From: Enterobacter cancerogenus
GTDB taxonomy: Bacteria; Pseudomonadota; Gammaproteobacteria; Enterobacterales; Enterobacteriaceae
Reading direction: 5' to 3'
NCBI RefSeq assembly: GCF_019047785.1
Contig: NZ_CP077290.1
Coordinates: 2,294,001-2,358,000 of the forward strand
Length of the DNA stretch: 64,000 nt
Below the pieces are notes generated by a model. That model was given only the letters and a program-made list of their open reading frames with translations, made no database searches and had not been told where the DNA came from. Both the position numbers and the translations under genes were made by a program. Positions 10,711 through 19,167 of the stretch are shown piece after piece. How positions within the stretch are numbered: position 1 is the first letter of the stretch; every line of letters begins with the position of its first letter.

Positions 10711-11598
10711 ATGGACATAAGAACGCTGCGCTATTTTGTCGAAGTTGTTCGCCAGCAAAGTTTTACCCGCGCAGCGGAGAAGTTATTTGTCACCCAGCCC
10801 ACCATCAGCAAGATGCTAAAAAACCTTGAAGATGAACTGAACTGTACCCTGCTTATCCGCGACGGGCGCAAGCTTCTGCTGACCGACACCGGGCGCGTGG
10901 TGTTTGAGCGCGGGCTGGCGATCCTCGCGGAGTTTCGCCAGCTGGAAGCGGAGCTGGGTGATATCAATCACCTGACGAAGGGGCTGCTGCGCCTGGGCAT
11001 TCCGCCGATGGTTGGCATGATGATGGCCGGGCCCATCAGCCTGTTTCGCCAGCGCTACCCCGGCGTGGAGCTTAAAATTGCCGAGTTTGGCGGCCTGACG
11101 GTGCAGCAGGCCGTGACCAACGGCGAACTGGACGTGGCGATGACGGCGCTGCCGGTTGAGGAGGAGAGCGGTCTGGCGACGCTGCCCCTGTTCAGCCATC
11201 CGCTGTGCGTGCTGGTGCCACGTTCCGGTGAATGGCTGCACATCGACTCGGTGAAACCCGAGCAGCTCGGCGAGCATCCGCTTTTGATCTACAACGAAGA
11301 TTTCGCGCTCAGCCGCCAGCTGATGGCGCTGTTTCAGCAGCATAACGTCAAGCCGCGCATCGCGGTACGCAGCGGCCAGTGGGACTTTCTGGCGGCGATG
11401 GTGCAGGCGGGCGTGGGGATTGCGATCCTGCCGCAGCCCATTTGCGAACGGCTGGATAAAAACACCCTGCGCTGGATCCCGCTGGAGAGCGAGCTGCACT
11501 GGCAGCTGGGCATGATTTGGCGCGAAGGGGTCTATTTGTCGCACAGCGCACAGGCGTGGCTGAAATGCTGCGAGGGGTTTTGGATGCCGCCTGAATAG
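10711..11598 (+). CDS. LysR-family regulator of the adjacent cid-type operon (CidR-like)
   Basis: 295-residue LysR transcription factor. It has an N-terminal winged helix-turn-helix (FTRAAEKLFVTQPTISKMLK, about residues 18-37) and a co-inducer domain from about residue 90 with GVGIAILP near residue 230. It is divergent from the CidA/CidB-type pair, the usual arrangement for a LysR activator of its neighbour. In Gram-positive bacteria CidR responds to acetate or low pH, and this copy sits beside the acetate genes acs-yjcH-actP. The link to acetate here is inference. The last 12 codons are duplicated downstream in a tandem repeat. Confidence 0.85.
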   Translation: MDIRTLRYFVEVVRQQSFTRAAEKLFVTQPTISKMLKNLEDELNCTLLIRDGRKLLLTDTGRVVFERGLAILAEFRQLEAELGDINHLTKGLLRLGIPPMVGMMMAGPISLFRQRYPGVELKIAEFGGLTVQQAVTNGELDVAMTALPVEEESGLATLPLFSHPLCVLVPRSGEWLHIDSVKPEQLGEHPLLIYNEDFALSRQLMALFQQHNVKPRIAVRSGQWDFLAAMVQAGVGIAILPQPICERLDKNTLRWIPLESELHWQLGMIWREGVYLSHSAQAWLKCCEGFWMPPE

Positions 11599-11888
11599 CC
11601 GGGTGGCGGCTTCGCCTTACCCGGCCTACTCGTCCTGAAATGCTGCGAGGGGGTTGGACACCGCCTGAATAGCCGGGTGGCGGCTTCGCCTTACCCGGCC
11701 TACTCGTCCTGAAATGCTGCGAGGGGGTTGGATGCCGCCTGAATAGCCGGGTGGCGACTTCGCCTTACCCGGCCTACTCGTCCTGAAATGCTGCGAGGGG
11801 TTTGGATGCCGCCTGAATAGCCGGGTGGCGGCTTCGCCTTACCCGGCCTACAGGACTTGTAGGCCCGGTAAGCGCAGCGCCACCGGGC
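11561..11888. repeat. Tandem 74-bp repeat (four units) made of a LysR gene end plus a REP palindrome
   Basis: Units begin at 11561 (within the LysR gene; 75 bp), 11636, 11710 and 11784. Each contains a copy of the LysR gene 3' end including its stop (TGAAATGCTGCGAGG...CTGAATAG) followed by a REP palindrome and CTACTCGTCC. The last unit is closed by an opposed REP (GGCCCGGTAAGCGCAGCGCCACCGGGC, about 11862-11888). Units differ at only a few positions. The period is not a multiple of three and each unit carries a stop, so it does not extend the protein. Confidence 0.93.
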
Positions 11889-11894
11889 AAAACG

Positions 11895-13541
11895 CTACTG
11901 ATTCTCTACCAACAGCGCTTCCAGCAGGTCCAGATCGTGCAGCAGCTTTTGCAGCGTCTCGTTGCTGATCTGGCGCGTGGCGCGCAGGTGATACAGCTCG
12001 GCGCGCTCGGAGCGCAGCGCCGCCAGGCGGAACCGGCGCTCCAGGTTCTCTTCCTGCAGCGAGCTTTCCACGTCGTTACGTCCGTCCGCGCGGCGACGTA
12101 AATTACCGATCACGCGGGAACTCACCTCGGTCAGCAGCTGGTTATCAATGTTCTCTTCGCTGTCTGCGGCAAGGCGCTCCTCCATCTTCTGGATCGCCAC
12201 AATCGCCACTTCGGCGGTGGCCGCCCGGGCAATCCGCTCCTCTTTGTGCTGCTGGCCAGAATCACCGACATCAATATGCTGGAGCAGCATCGGCAGCATG
12301 ATCACGCCGACAAACAGCGAGAACAGGATCACGCCCGCCGCCAGGAAGACCAGCTCGTAACGCGCCGGGAAGACGTCGCCCGTGGGCAGCAGTAGCGGAA
12401 TGGAGAGCACACCGGCGAGGGTAATCGCCCCGCGCACGCCCGCAAAGGAGGCGATCAGCAGCTCGCGGGTGGACCACGAACCGAACTCCATCGGCTTTTT
12501 CTTCAGGAAGCGCATGCTGAAGTTCTTCATCGTCCACAGCCAGCCGAAACGCACCAGCATCAGCGCCAGGTAGATCAGCACGATATCGGTGAACAGCATC
12601 CAGGTTTCGACGTTAGGGTCAGCTTCTGCCGCCACCAGCGACGACTCCAGAATGCCCGGCAGCTGCAGGCCCAACAGCAGGAACACCATGCCGTTAAAGA
12701 CAAATTCCAGCATCGCCCAGGTGCTGTTGGCGCGCAGACGCATCGCCAGCGGCGCGCGGCGCATCACGCCGGAGCGGGTGATGGTCATCCCCGCCGCAAC
12801 CGCCGCCAGAATGCCCGACACGCCAATGTGTTCGGCAATCAGGTAAGAGGCAAACGGCAGCAGGAACAGCAGCACGATCTGGGTGGCCGGCTCATCGCCG
12901 CCCCAGCGGCTGAGGAAGCGCAGCGAACGGCCATACAGCCAGCTCACCACGAAGCCCGCCAGAATACCGCCGATCGCCACCTTAAAGAATTCCATGGTCG
13001 CGCCGCCCACGGTGAAGACCATCGTCCCCATCGCGACCGCCACGGCAAACTTCAGGGCGACCAGGCCAGAGGCGTCGTTCATCAGCGCCTCGCCCTGCAA
13101 AATGCCCATGATTTTCTTCGGAATACGACCTTCGCCGACAATGCCGGACAGCGCCACGGCATCGGTTGGCGAGAGCACGGCCGCCAGCGCAAAGGCCGGA
13201 ATAAGCGGAATGCCCGGCACCGTCCAGTAGATCAGGTAGCCAATCCCGACCACGGTGACCACCACCAGCGCCAGCGCCAGGCCGAAGATCTCTCGCCCGT
13301 GCTCAAGGAATTCGCGGGTCGGCGTTTTCCAGCCATCGGCGAACAGCAGCGGCGGAATAAACAGCACGAGGAACAGTTCGGGGTCGAACTCGACGTGCAG
13401 GCCAAACGTCGGCCACGCCAGCAGCGCGCCGATAGCAATTTGCATAAGTGGAAGCGGTAGCTGGAAGGGCAGTACGCGTGTGACCACCCCCGATAACGAA
13501 ACCACCAGGATCATGATGAGTATTGTGAAGAAGATTTCCAT
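11895..13541 (-). CDS. yjcE: Na+/H+ exchanger family protein YjcE (CPA1)
   Basis: Monovalent cation:proton antiporter of the CPA1 family in the inner membrane. 548 residues from ATG 13541 (MEIFFTILIMILVVSLSG), matching E. coli in length and start; an upstream in-frame extension of 12 codons is not conserved. About 12 membrane helices, with the acidic motifs LSPTDAVALS and EALMNDASGL that carry the ion-binding Asp residues. A charged cytosolic tail of about 120 residues follows (EERIARAATAEVAIVAIQKM...). Substrate in vivo is not firmly known. Confidence 0.93.
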   Translation of the reverse strand: MEIFFTILIMILVVSLSGVVTRVLPFQLPLPLMQIAIGALLAWPTFGLHVEFDPELFLVLFIPPLLFADGWKTPTREFLEHGREIFGLALALVVVTVVGIGYLIYWTVPGIPLIPAFALAAVLSPTDAVALSGIVGEGRIPKKIMGILQGEALMNDASGLVALKFAVAVAMGTMVFTVGGATMEFFKVAIGGILAGFVVSWLYGRSLRFLSRWGGDEPATQIVLLFLLPFASYLIAEHIGVSGILAAVAAGMTITRSGVMRRAPLAMRLRANSTWAMLEFVFNGMVFLLLGLQLPGILESSLVAAEADPNVETWMLFTDIVLIYLALMLVRFGWLWTMKNFSMRFLKKKPMEFGSWSTRELLIASFAGVRGAITLAGVLSIPLLLPTGDVFPARYELVFLAAGVILFSLFVGVIMLPMLLQHIDVGDSGQQHKEERIARAATAEVAIVAIQKMEERLAADSEENIDNQLLTEVSSRVIGNLRRRADGRNDVESSLQEENLERRFRLAALRSERAELYHLRATRQISNETLQKLLHDLDLLEALLVENQ

Positions 13542-13641
13542 GCGTTCCCTGTTTGCTGTGTTGCTTATGTACTTCAAAAGGCGTCGTGCCTTTCAGTCTA
13601 TCCTCTCCAGAGTAACGCAAAAGGCAACGAGATGAGTTCTG

Positions 13642-13672
13642 AAAATAAAAACGGGCGGCCTGAGCCACCCGT
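13642..13672 (-). terminator. Rho-independent terminator of ghxP
   Basis: On the minus strand a 9-bp stem ACGGGTGGC/GCCGCCCGT (one G-T pair, 13651-13672) with a 4-nt loop is followed by a T-rich run (13642-13650), 20 nt after the ghxP stop. Confidence 0.75.
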
Positions 13673-13691
13673 TTTCGCAGGAAAAGACAAA

Positions 13692-15041
13692 TCAGATGGC
13701 CCAGCCGCCCGCGTAGAACGCCACCAGCGCGATGGCGATCACCACGGTGCCGATGTTCAGCTTGCGCCACTCGCCGGAGACCAGGCGACCAATGACCAGC
13801 GACGCGAAGCCGATCATGATACCGGTCACGATGTTGCAGGTCAGCACGATGAACACTGCGGTAATGAGGCCTGACATGGCATCCACAAAATCGGCAAAGT
13901 CGATTTTCGCCACGTTGCTCAGCATCAGCAGGCCGACGTACATCAGCGCCGGTGCGGTTGCGTAAGCAGGCACCAGGTAGGAGAGCGGAGAGAGGAACAG
14001 GATCAGCAGGAACAGCACGCCCACGGTGATCGCCGTCAGGCCGGTTTTACCGCCTGCCGCCGTGCCCGCTGCGGACTCAATGTACACCGCTGCCGGGGCC
14101 GCCCCTACCAGGCCGGAGAAGACGCTGCTCAAAGAGTCGGTCGTCAGCGCTTTGCCGCCATCAATAATCTGGCCGTCTTTATCCAGCAGGTTCGCCTGAC
14201 CGGCGACCGCGCGGATGGTCCCGGTGGCATCAAACACCGCCGTCATCACCAGCGCCAGCACGCTTGGCAGGATCACCGGGTTCAGTGCGCCCACGATATC
14301 CAGGCTGCCAATCAGGGAGTTGCCGTTGTCATCGCTCAGCGACGGCATGGCAAAAATGCCGGAGAAGTGCACGGTCGGGTCGAAGATCAGGCCAACAATG
14401 GACACACCGATAATGGTCAGCAGAATGCCGCCAGGCACTTTCAGTTTTTCCAGACCAATAATCACCGCCAGCCCCACCAGGGACATGATCACCGGGAAGC
14501 TGGCGAAGTTGCCCAGCGCAACCGGCAGGCCGTCCAGCGGGTTCTTGATCACCAGGCCAACGCCGTTTGCGGCAATCAGCAGCAGGAACAGGCCGATACC
14601 GATACCGGTGCCGTGCGCCACGCCCTGCGGCAGGTTGCGCAAAATCCAGCTACGAATACCGGTTGCGGAGATAATGGTAAACAGCACGCCCATCAGGAAC
14701 ACGGCACCGAGGGCAACCGGTACGCTAATGTGTTGACCCAGCACCAGGCTGAACGCGGTAAAGGCGGTCAGCGAGATGGCGCAGCCGATAGCCAGCGGCA
14801 GGTTCGCCCACAGGCCCATGACGATTGAACCAACGCCCGCCACGAGGCAGGTGGCAACAAAGACAGCCGCTGGCGGGAAGCCCGCCTTGCCCAGCATGCC
14901 CGGCACAACGATGACGGAGTAAACCATCGCCAGAAACGTGGTCAGCCCGGCAACAACTTCCTGACGCACGGTGCTGCCGCGCGCAGAAATTTTAAACATG
15001 GCGTCAAGCGAACCGCCGGTACGCGCAGATGGCGTAGACAT
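13692..15041 (-). CDS. ghxP: Guanine/hypoxanthine permease GhxP
   Basis: NCS2-type nucleobase:proton symporter of the AzgA-like group, importing guanine and hypoxanthine. 449 residues from ATG 15041 ([14 protein letters not shown]), the E. coli length. Signature segments include [26 protein letters not shown] and [15 protein letters not shown], with about 12 to 14 hydrophobic helices. At least two PurR-like boxes lie upstream, which predicts repression when purines are plentiful. Confidence 0.95.
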   Translation of the reverse strand: MSTPSARTGGSLDAMFKISARGSTVRQEVVAGLTTFLAMVYSVIVVPGMLGKAGFPPAAVFVATCLVAGVGSIVMGLWANLPLAIGCAISLTAFTAFSLVLGQHISVPVALGAVFLMGVLFTIISATGIRSWILRNLPQGVAHGTGIGIGLFLLLIAANGVGLVIKNPLDGLPVALGNFASFPVIMSLVGLAVIIGLEKLKVPGGILLTIIGVSIVGLIFDPTVHFSGIFAMPSLSDDNGNSLIGSLDIVGALNPVILPSVLALVMTAVFDATGTIRAVAGQANLLDKDGQIIDGGKALTTDSLSSVFSGLVGAAPAAVYIESAAGTAAGGKTGLTAITVGVLFLLILFLSPLSYLVPAYATAPALMYVGLLMLSNVAKIDFADFVDAMSGLITAVFIVLTCNIVTGIMIGFASLVIGRLVSGEWRKLNIGTVVIAIALVAFYAGGWAI

Positions 15042-15156
15042 AGAAAACATCCCCTGAGAATTTTTTTAGATCGCCTGCAAACGTGGTGGAGACTCCACTG
15101 CCAGCTAAACGTCAAATCCTTGTGCTACGTTTGCGACGAAAGGGGCGTCACAAAAA

Positions 15157-15172
15157 AAGCAAACGTTTAGCT
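15157..15172 (-). promoter_or_regulatory. PurR-like operator 1 upstream of ghxP
   Basis: AAGCAAACGTTTAGCT matches the PurR consensus (A-GCAA-CG-TT-C-T type) at nearly all positions and has the central CAAACGTTT palindrome. It lies 116 bp upstream of the ghxP ATG. Confidence 0.6.
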
Positions 15173-15201
15173 CCGCGCTTACAAAACGGGTGGTCAATTT
15201 A

Positions 15202-15217
15202 AGGCAAACGATTATCT
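15202..15217 (-). promoter_or_regulatory. PurR-like operator 2 upstream of ghxP
   Basis: AGGCAAACGATTATCT, one deviation from the generic PurR box, 45 bp from the first box. A third, weaker look-alike GCGCAAACGTTACCGT is at 15301-15316. Confidence 0.5.
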
Positions 15218-15337
15218 AGCCTAATCCCCGCCCTTTTCAACTGAACTTTCTCGTTTTGGACTAATTTTCGCGTATGTCGCCGAAGAAATAAGCAGAGGAT
15301 GCGCAAACGTTACCGTGGATGCGCATTTTCGTAACAG

Positions 15338-16009
15338 TTACGCGTCACCGGGAAGGGTCAGCGACCCTCCTTTTTCGAGGGTTCTCTGCCAGGCCGGGAG
15401 GTTCTCAACTTTTGCTTTCCATGCGCGGGTGTGCGGCAGGTTTTCAATGCCGCCTCGCGACAGCAGGGCGAAAATCGGGAAGCTCATCTGAATATCGGCC
15501 ATGCTCAGCGTCTCCCCGGCAAACCAACTGTGTTGCGCAAGATGGGATTCGATAAAGCGCGCGTGGGTTTCCAGCTGGCGGTTGAGATAGGCTTTTTGTA
15601 CCCCCTGCCCCAGCGCTTTACCCAGCGTTCGCAGGCCAAACGGCACCGGCGGTTTGCCGAGGCTGTTGAAAACCAGCTTCATCAGGAGCAACGGCATCAG
15701 CGAGCCTTCGGCATAATGCAGCCAGAAGCGGTACTGCACCTTGTCGGCGGCATCCTGCGGCTTGAGCCGGGAATCGGCATCGTAGGTTTCCTGCAGGTAT
15801 TCGAGGATCGCGCCGGATTCCGCCAGAATCAGGCCGTTATCTTCCAGCACCGGCGATTTCCCCAGCGGGTGCACTTTTTTGAGCGACTCGGGTGCCAGCA
15901 TCGTCTTTTCACGCTGGTAGTGAACAATCTCATAGGGCAGAGAAAGTTCTTCAAGCGCCCAGATGACCCGATGTGAACGCGACTGGTTAAGATGGTGGAC
16001 CTTTAGCAT
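15338..16009 (-). CDS. Glutathione S-transferase family protein
   Basis: 223-residue cytosolic protein with an N-terminal thioredoxin-fold GST domain (MLKVHHLNQSRSHRVIWALE at the start, then the cis-proline and ESGAILEYL motif near residues 52-73). A C-terminal helical domain from about residue 90 contains the SMADIQMSFP N-capping segment. The first-strand motif has Ser10/Ser12 as candidate catalytic residues. Substrate unknown. Its place next to soxRS suggests a stress or detoxification role, which is inference. Confidence 0.85.
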   Translation of the reverse strand: MLKVHHLNQSRSHRVIWALEELSLPYEIVHYQREKTMLAPESLKKVHPLGKSPVLEDNGLILAESGAILEYLQETYDADSRLKPQDAADKVQYRFWLHYAEGSLMPLLLMKLVFNSLGKPPVPFGLRTLGKALGQGVQKAYLNRQLETHARFIESHLAQHSWFAGETLSMADIQMSFPIFALLSRGGIENLPHTRAWKAKVENLPAWQRTLEKGGSLTLPGDA

Positions 16010-16130
16010 CGTCTTCTCCTGTGAATGATCACTTTTAACTATAGAAAATCGAACAACATCGCGAAAAAATTTCGGCTAAAAAGCGTTCAGCTGCGCTGGC
16101 GAAATAGCCGGGCCTGGATAGAATTAAAGT

Positions 16131-16277
16131 GTCAGCACAAACCGGAACCTCACCCAACTTGCTCGACACGAGGGGTGCTGATGTCGGGGGAAACCCTCCT
16201 GTGAACCAGCGGGATAGAGAGAAAGACAAAGACCGGGAATAAACTAAAGCGCCCTCCTGTGGCGCTTTAGTTTTTTT
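16131..16277 (+). ncRNA. sraL: Small RNA SraL (RyjA)
   Basis: The segment GGGGGAAACCCTCCTGTG (16194-16211), the following GACAAAGACCGG and the terminator AAAGCGCC...GGCGCTTTAG closely match E. coli SraL, which is also encoded beside soxR. A -10-like TAGAAT at 16119-16124 places the start near 16131. The 3' end is the strong intrinsic terminator CTAAAGCGCC/GGCGCTTTAG (16244-16270) plus seven T (16271-16277), giving about 145 nt. In Salmonella SraL is stationary-phase induced and acts on tig and rho mRNAs. The 5' end is approximate. Confidence 0.85.
16244..16277 (+). terminator. Intrinsic terminator of SraL
   Basis: Ten-base-pair stem CTAAAGCGCC/GGCGCTTTAG with a 7-nt loop followed by seven T residues. 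Confidence 0.92.
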
Positions 16278-16337
16278 ATGCGTGCGGGAATTTGCCGGGT
16301 GGTAGCTGCGGGATTGAGGATTGCGGGCAAAACGCAG

Positions 16338-16363
16338 GCCGGGTAAGCGAAGCGCCACCCGGC
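16338..16363. repeat. REP palindrome downstream of soxR
   Basis: GCCGGGTAAGCG...GCGCCACCCGGC, a single REP-type palindrome between the end of SraL and the soxR stop, related to those near 3620 and 11600. Confidence 0.75.
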
Positions 16364-16375
16364 GAACGCACGCAT

Positions 16376-16834
16376 TCACTCCTCCTCCAGCAATCGCGCC
16401 CCTGTGCCCTGCTCGCCCAGCCTGTCGCCGGGGTTACGCAACGGGCAATCGCTTCGCGACAGACACCCGCAGCCAATGCACCCGTCCAGTTCATCGCGCA
16501 GGGCCACCAGGGTGTGGATGCGCCGGTCAAGCTCCTCCCGCCACTGGGATGACAGCTCCTTCCACTCTTTTGGGCTAAGGGAGTGGCCTTCCGGCAACAC
16601 GCCAAAGGCATCGCCGATGGTCGCCAGGGGGATGCCGATGCGTTGCGCAATTTTGATAATCGCCACATAGCGCAGCACGTCGCGGGTGTAGCGCCGCTGG
16701 TTGCCCGCATTGCGGATGCTTTTAATTAACCCTTTGCTTTCATAGAAGTGGAGCGCCGATACCGCCACGCCGCTTCGCTTAGCCACTTCTCCGGGGGTTA
16801 ACAGCGCTTTTATTCGCGGCAATCTCTTTTCCAT
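16376..16834 (-). CDS. soxR: Redox-sensing transcriptional activator SoxR
   Basis: MerR-family dimer with a [2Fe-2S] cluster that senses redox-cycling drugs and nitric oxide and switches on soxS. 152 residues, close to the E. coli length. Winged helix in residues 12-50 ([20 protein letters not shown]), a dimerisation helix, then the cluster ligands Cys119, Cys122, Cys124 and Cys130 in [13 protein letters not shown]. Divergent from soxS, sharing the operator at 16847-16864. Confidence 0.97.
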   Translation of the reverse strand: MEKRLPRIKALLTPGEVAKRSGVAVSALHFYESKGLIKSIRNAGNQRRYTRDVLRYVAIIKIAQRIGIPLATIGDAFGVLPEGHSLSPKEWKELSSQWREELDRRIHTLVALRDELDGCIGCGCLSRSDCPLRNPGDRLGEQGTGARLLEEE

Positions 16835-16842
16835 AAAACCTC

Positions 16843-16873
16843 TTTACCTCAAGTTAACTTGAGGAATTATACT
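16843..16873 (+). promoter_or_regulatory. soxS promoter with SoxR operator
   Basis: The perfect 18-bp palindrome CCTCAAGTTAACTTGAGG (16847-16864) lies between a -35 TTTACC (16843-16848) and a -10 TATACT (16868-16873), which are 19 bp apart. This overlong spacer is the hallmark of MerR-family promoters that the activator untwists, and it is the same as in E. coli. Confidence 0.95.
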
Positions 16874-16932
16874 CCCCCGCAGAGAAAACGACGAATTAAC
16901 CGAGATAGATGTATCTACAGAGGGGCAACCTT

Positions 16933-17259
16933 ATGTCGCATCAGCAAATTATTCAGACACTTATTGAATGGATTGATGAACATATCGACCAACCGTTGAA
17001 CATTGATGTGGTCGCAAAGAAGTCGGGCTATTCAAAATGGTACTTACAGAGAATGTTCCGCACCGTCATGCACCAGACGCTGGGTGAGTACATCCGCCAG
17101 CGCAGATTACTGCTGGCGGCGCAGGCGCTACGCTCTACGCAGCGGCCCATTTTTGATATCGCGATGGATCTGGGATACGTGTCGCAGCAGACCTTTTCCC
17201 GCGTCTTCCGCCGCGAATTTGACCGCACGCCGAGCGATTATCGCCACCAGTTGAACTAA
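16933..17259 (+). CDS. soxS: Superoxide response regulator SoxS
   Basis: AraC/XylS-family activator of the superoxide regulon, 108 residues and almost entirely a DNA-binding domain with two helix-turn-helix motifs (NIDVVAKKSGYSKWYLQRMF and PIFDIAMDLGYVSQQTFSRV). ATG 16933 gives the E. coli start MSHQ; an upstream in-frame ATG at 16909 adds eight residues not found in SoxS. Controlled by SoxR from the promoter at 16843-16873. Confidence 0.97.
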   Translation: MSHQQIIQTLIEWIDEHIDQPLNIDVVAKKSGYSKWYLQRMFRTVMHQTLGEYIRQRRLLLAAQALRSTQRPIFDIAMDLGYVSQQTFSRVFRREFDRTPSDYRHQLN

Positions 17260-17265
17260 GGCGTG

Positions 17266-18831
17266 TTAGCCCAGAGGTTGCTGCTGCCAGGAGATAAACT
17301 CCTGCGGCGGCATCGCTTTCGCGAAGTGCCATCCCTGACAATACTGCACGCCGCGCTTTAACAGCCAGCTCACCTGCTCTGCCGTCTCCACCCCTTCCGC
17401 AATGGTTTTCAGACGCAGGCTCTGCGCCATTTCGATGATGTGCTCGGCAATCAGGTGGCTGGTGCTGTTGGTGGCTAAGGTATCGATAAAGGATTTATCA
17501 ATTTTCAGAATATCGACGTTCAGGGAATAGAGGTTGTGCAGGTTGGAATAGCCGGTGCCGAAATCATCGATTGCCACCTCATAGCCCGCCTGGCGGAAGG
17601 CCTGGATCACCGGCGTGGTTTTCGGCACATCGATAAACCCGCGCTCCGTCACCTCGATTTTGATCTGCTGCGCGCGCACGGCGAAGTATCTGGCCTTGTC
17701 AGAGATCATGGCGATCAGCCGCGAGGAGTGGAAGTCCGATGCCGAAAGGTTAATCGAGATATACAGCTGCGGATGGTTTGCCAGGTAGTGTCCGAGATCG
17801 CTAAAGACCTCTTCCACGACGTAGTCCGTGATGCGTTCGATCATCCCCTCTTTTTCAGCCAGCGGGATGAACTCTGCCGGGCTCATCACCTGCCCGTTAA
17901 ATCCCGGCCAGCGCAGCAGCGCCTCTGCACCGACGCACTGATTATTTTTAATATCGATAATCGGCTGGTAGTGCACGCAAAGCTGGCGTTTATTCAGCGC
18001 CCGATGGAGCAATCGCCCCGGAGAGTTGAATTCACGGTGGGTACGCGACCAGACCAGCAGAATAATCAGGCTGCAGATCATGCCCAGCGGCAGCGTCAGG
18101 GTTGCCTGGTGATAAAGCGTTTCATAAAAGCGGGCAGTGGATGTGGACACAATCGCCGCTATAGGTCGTTTTTCAGATTTGACGATCGTATAGAAGCGGT
18201 CATCTTTTTGAAATGCCGATTCCTTATCGCCAATCACCGAATTTAATAATGAAATATCCGCTTTTGCGCTGACGGAAAATAATGCATTGGTGACCGTGTC
18301 ATACATCCCCCACAACAATGAATGGTCGGATGACATCACTTCGCTGTAAAAAAGCGGATTGACCACCACCACATAATTTCCCCGCTGCATATACGTCATT
18401 TTATAGCCCGGAAAAAAGGGCGTATCGCGATAATAATAGATAGCGACGTCGGGTTTACGGATGAAATTGGCGGTGGGGATAGCGTAAGGCTGGTCTGGGG
18501 TTAATACGGTCGAACAGAGAAAATTTTGCCCCTCGGCATAAATTAAATCAGCGACGAACAGGCGGGCGCGAACAACATTCAACATATATTGACGATGCGC
18601 AGGGGTACACCGCTCACCCTGATATTTTTCGGCATCGTCCCGGGCTAAATCCACCTGTTGAATCACCAGCTCGGTTTTATCCAGCGCCAGTTCGGCAAAG
18701 GTGCGCAGCTGGCTGGTGGTCTCCGACACGGCTCTGAGCTGGGCAAACCATAGCGCAAGCATCACCGGCAGCATAACTACCATGATGATCCCTACCACCC
18801 TGAGCAGCTTGCGCCGCGCGCTACGATTCAT
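17266..18831 (-). CDS. pdeC: CSS-domain EAL c-di-GMP phosphodiesterase PdeC
   Basis: Inner-membrane phosphodiesterase that hydrolyses c-di-GMP. N-terminal membrane helix (about residues 9-30), a periplasmic CSS redox-sensing domain with cysteines in ERCTPAH and FLCST, a second helix, then an EAL domain. The catalytic motifs are EALLRW, INLSASDF, EVTERGF, DDFGTGYSN and KIDKSFI, so the domain should be active. The CSS motif reads CST instead of CSS. 521 residues from ATG 18831 (MNRSARRKLL); an in-frame start at 18912 is possible. The soxS neighbour is conserved from E. coli. Confidence 0.92.
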   Translation of the reverse strand: MNRSARRKLLRVVGIIMVVMLPVMLALWFAQLRAVSETTSQLRTFAELALDKTELVIQQVDLARDDAEKYQGERCTPAHRQYMLNVVRARLFVADLIYAEGQNFLCSTVLTPDQPYAIPTANFIRKPDVAIYYYRDTPFFPGYKMTYMQRGNYVVVVNPLFYSEVMSSDHSLLWGMYDTVTNALFSVSAKADISLLNSVIGDKESAFQKDDRFYTIVKSEKRPIAAIVSTSTARFYETLYHQATLTLPLGMICSLIILLVWSRTHREFNSPGRLLHRALNKRQLCVHYQPIIDIKNNQCVGAEALLRWPGFNGQVMSPAEFIPLAEKEGMIERITDYVVEEVFSDLGHYLANHPQLYISINLSASDFHSSRLIAMISDKARYFAVRAQQIKIEVTERGFIDVPKTTPVIQAFRQAGYEVAIDDFGTGYSNLHNLYSLNVDILKIDKSFIDTLATNSTSHLIAEHIIEMAQSLRLKTIAEGVETAEQVSWLLKRGVQYCQGWHFAKAMPPQEFISWQQQPLG

Positions 18832-19167
18832 TTCCCGCCCTATATCCCTGCATGTTGTACGCCTGTAGTACTGAAGGCCGGATGCTTTGACAAACAGGTG
18901 ATTACGTTGCATGAATCATGCGAAGTTAGCAACTGACTTTTCGTATTAAAAATCTTAAAAATCGTTATGACGATAATATTTTCCCGTAAGCCAAACTGAA
19001 GGAATTCGTTCCGTTTCAATTAAGGAAAATAATTATCCACCAAAAGCAGGACGTTTAAGATAACACAGCCGGGGATCGTTGATTAAAACAACTGACGTCA
19101 GCATGAAAAAAGTACAGCCTGAACATAAATGTCGCGTTATTTGCGCACACGGCGTTAATGCGTTGCG
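18832..19167. other. Intergenic region between pdeC and the diguanylate cyclase gene
   Basis: 336 bp, AT-rich, carrying the pdeC promoter region. No gene, repeat or clear terminator was recognised. Confidence 0.4.

Noticed and set aside
11561..11888. CRISPR-like array suggested by regular repeats
   Set aside because: Units are contiguous 74-bp tandem copies without unique spacers and consist of a gene end plus REP.
16035..16379. Minus-strand open frame of 114 codons between the GST gene and soxR
   Set aside because: It runs through the SraL RNA and its terminator hairpin in antisense and has no ribosome binding site or family match.
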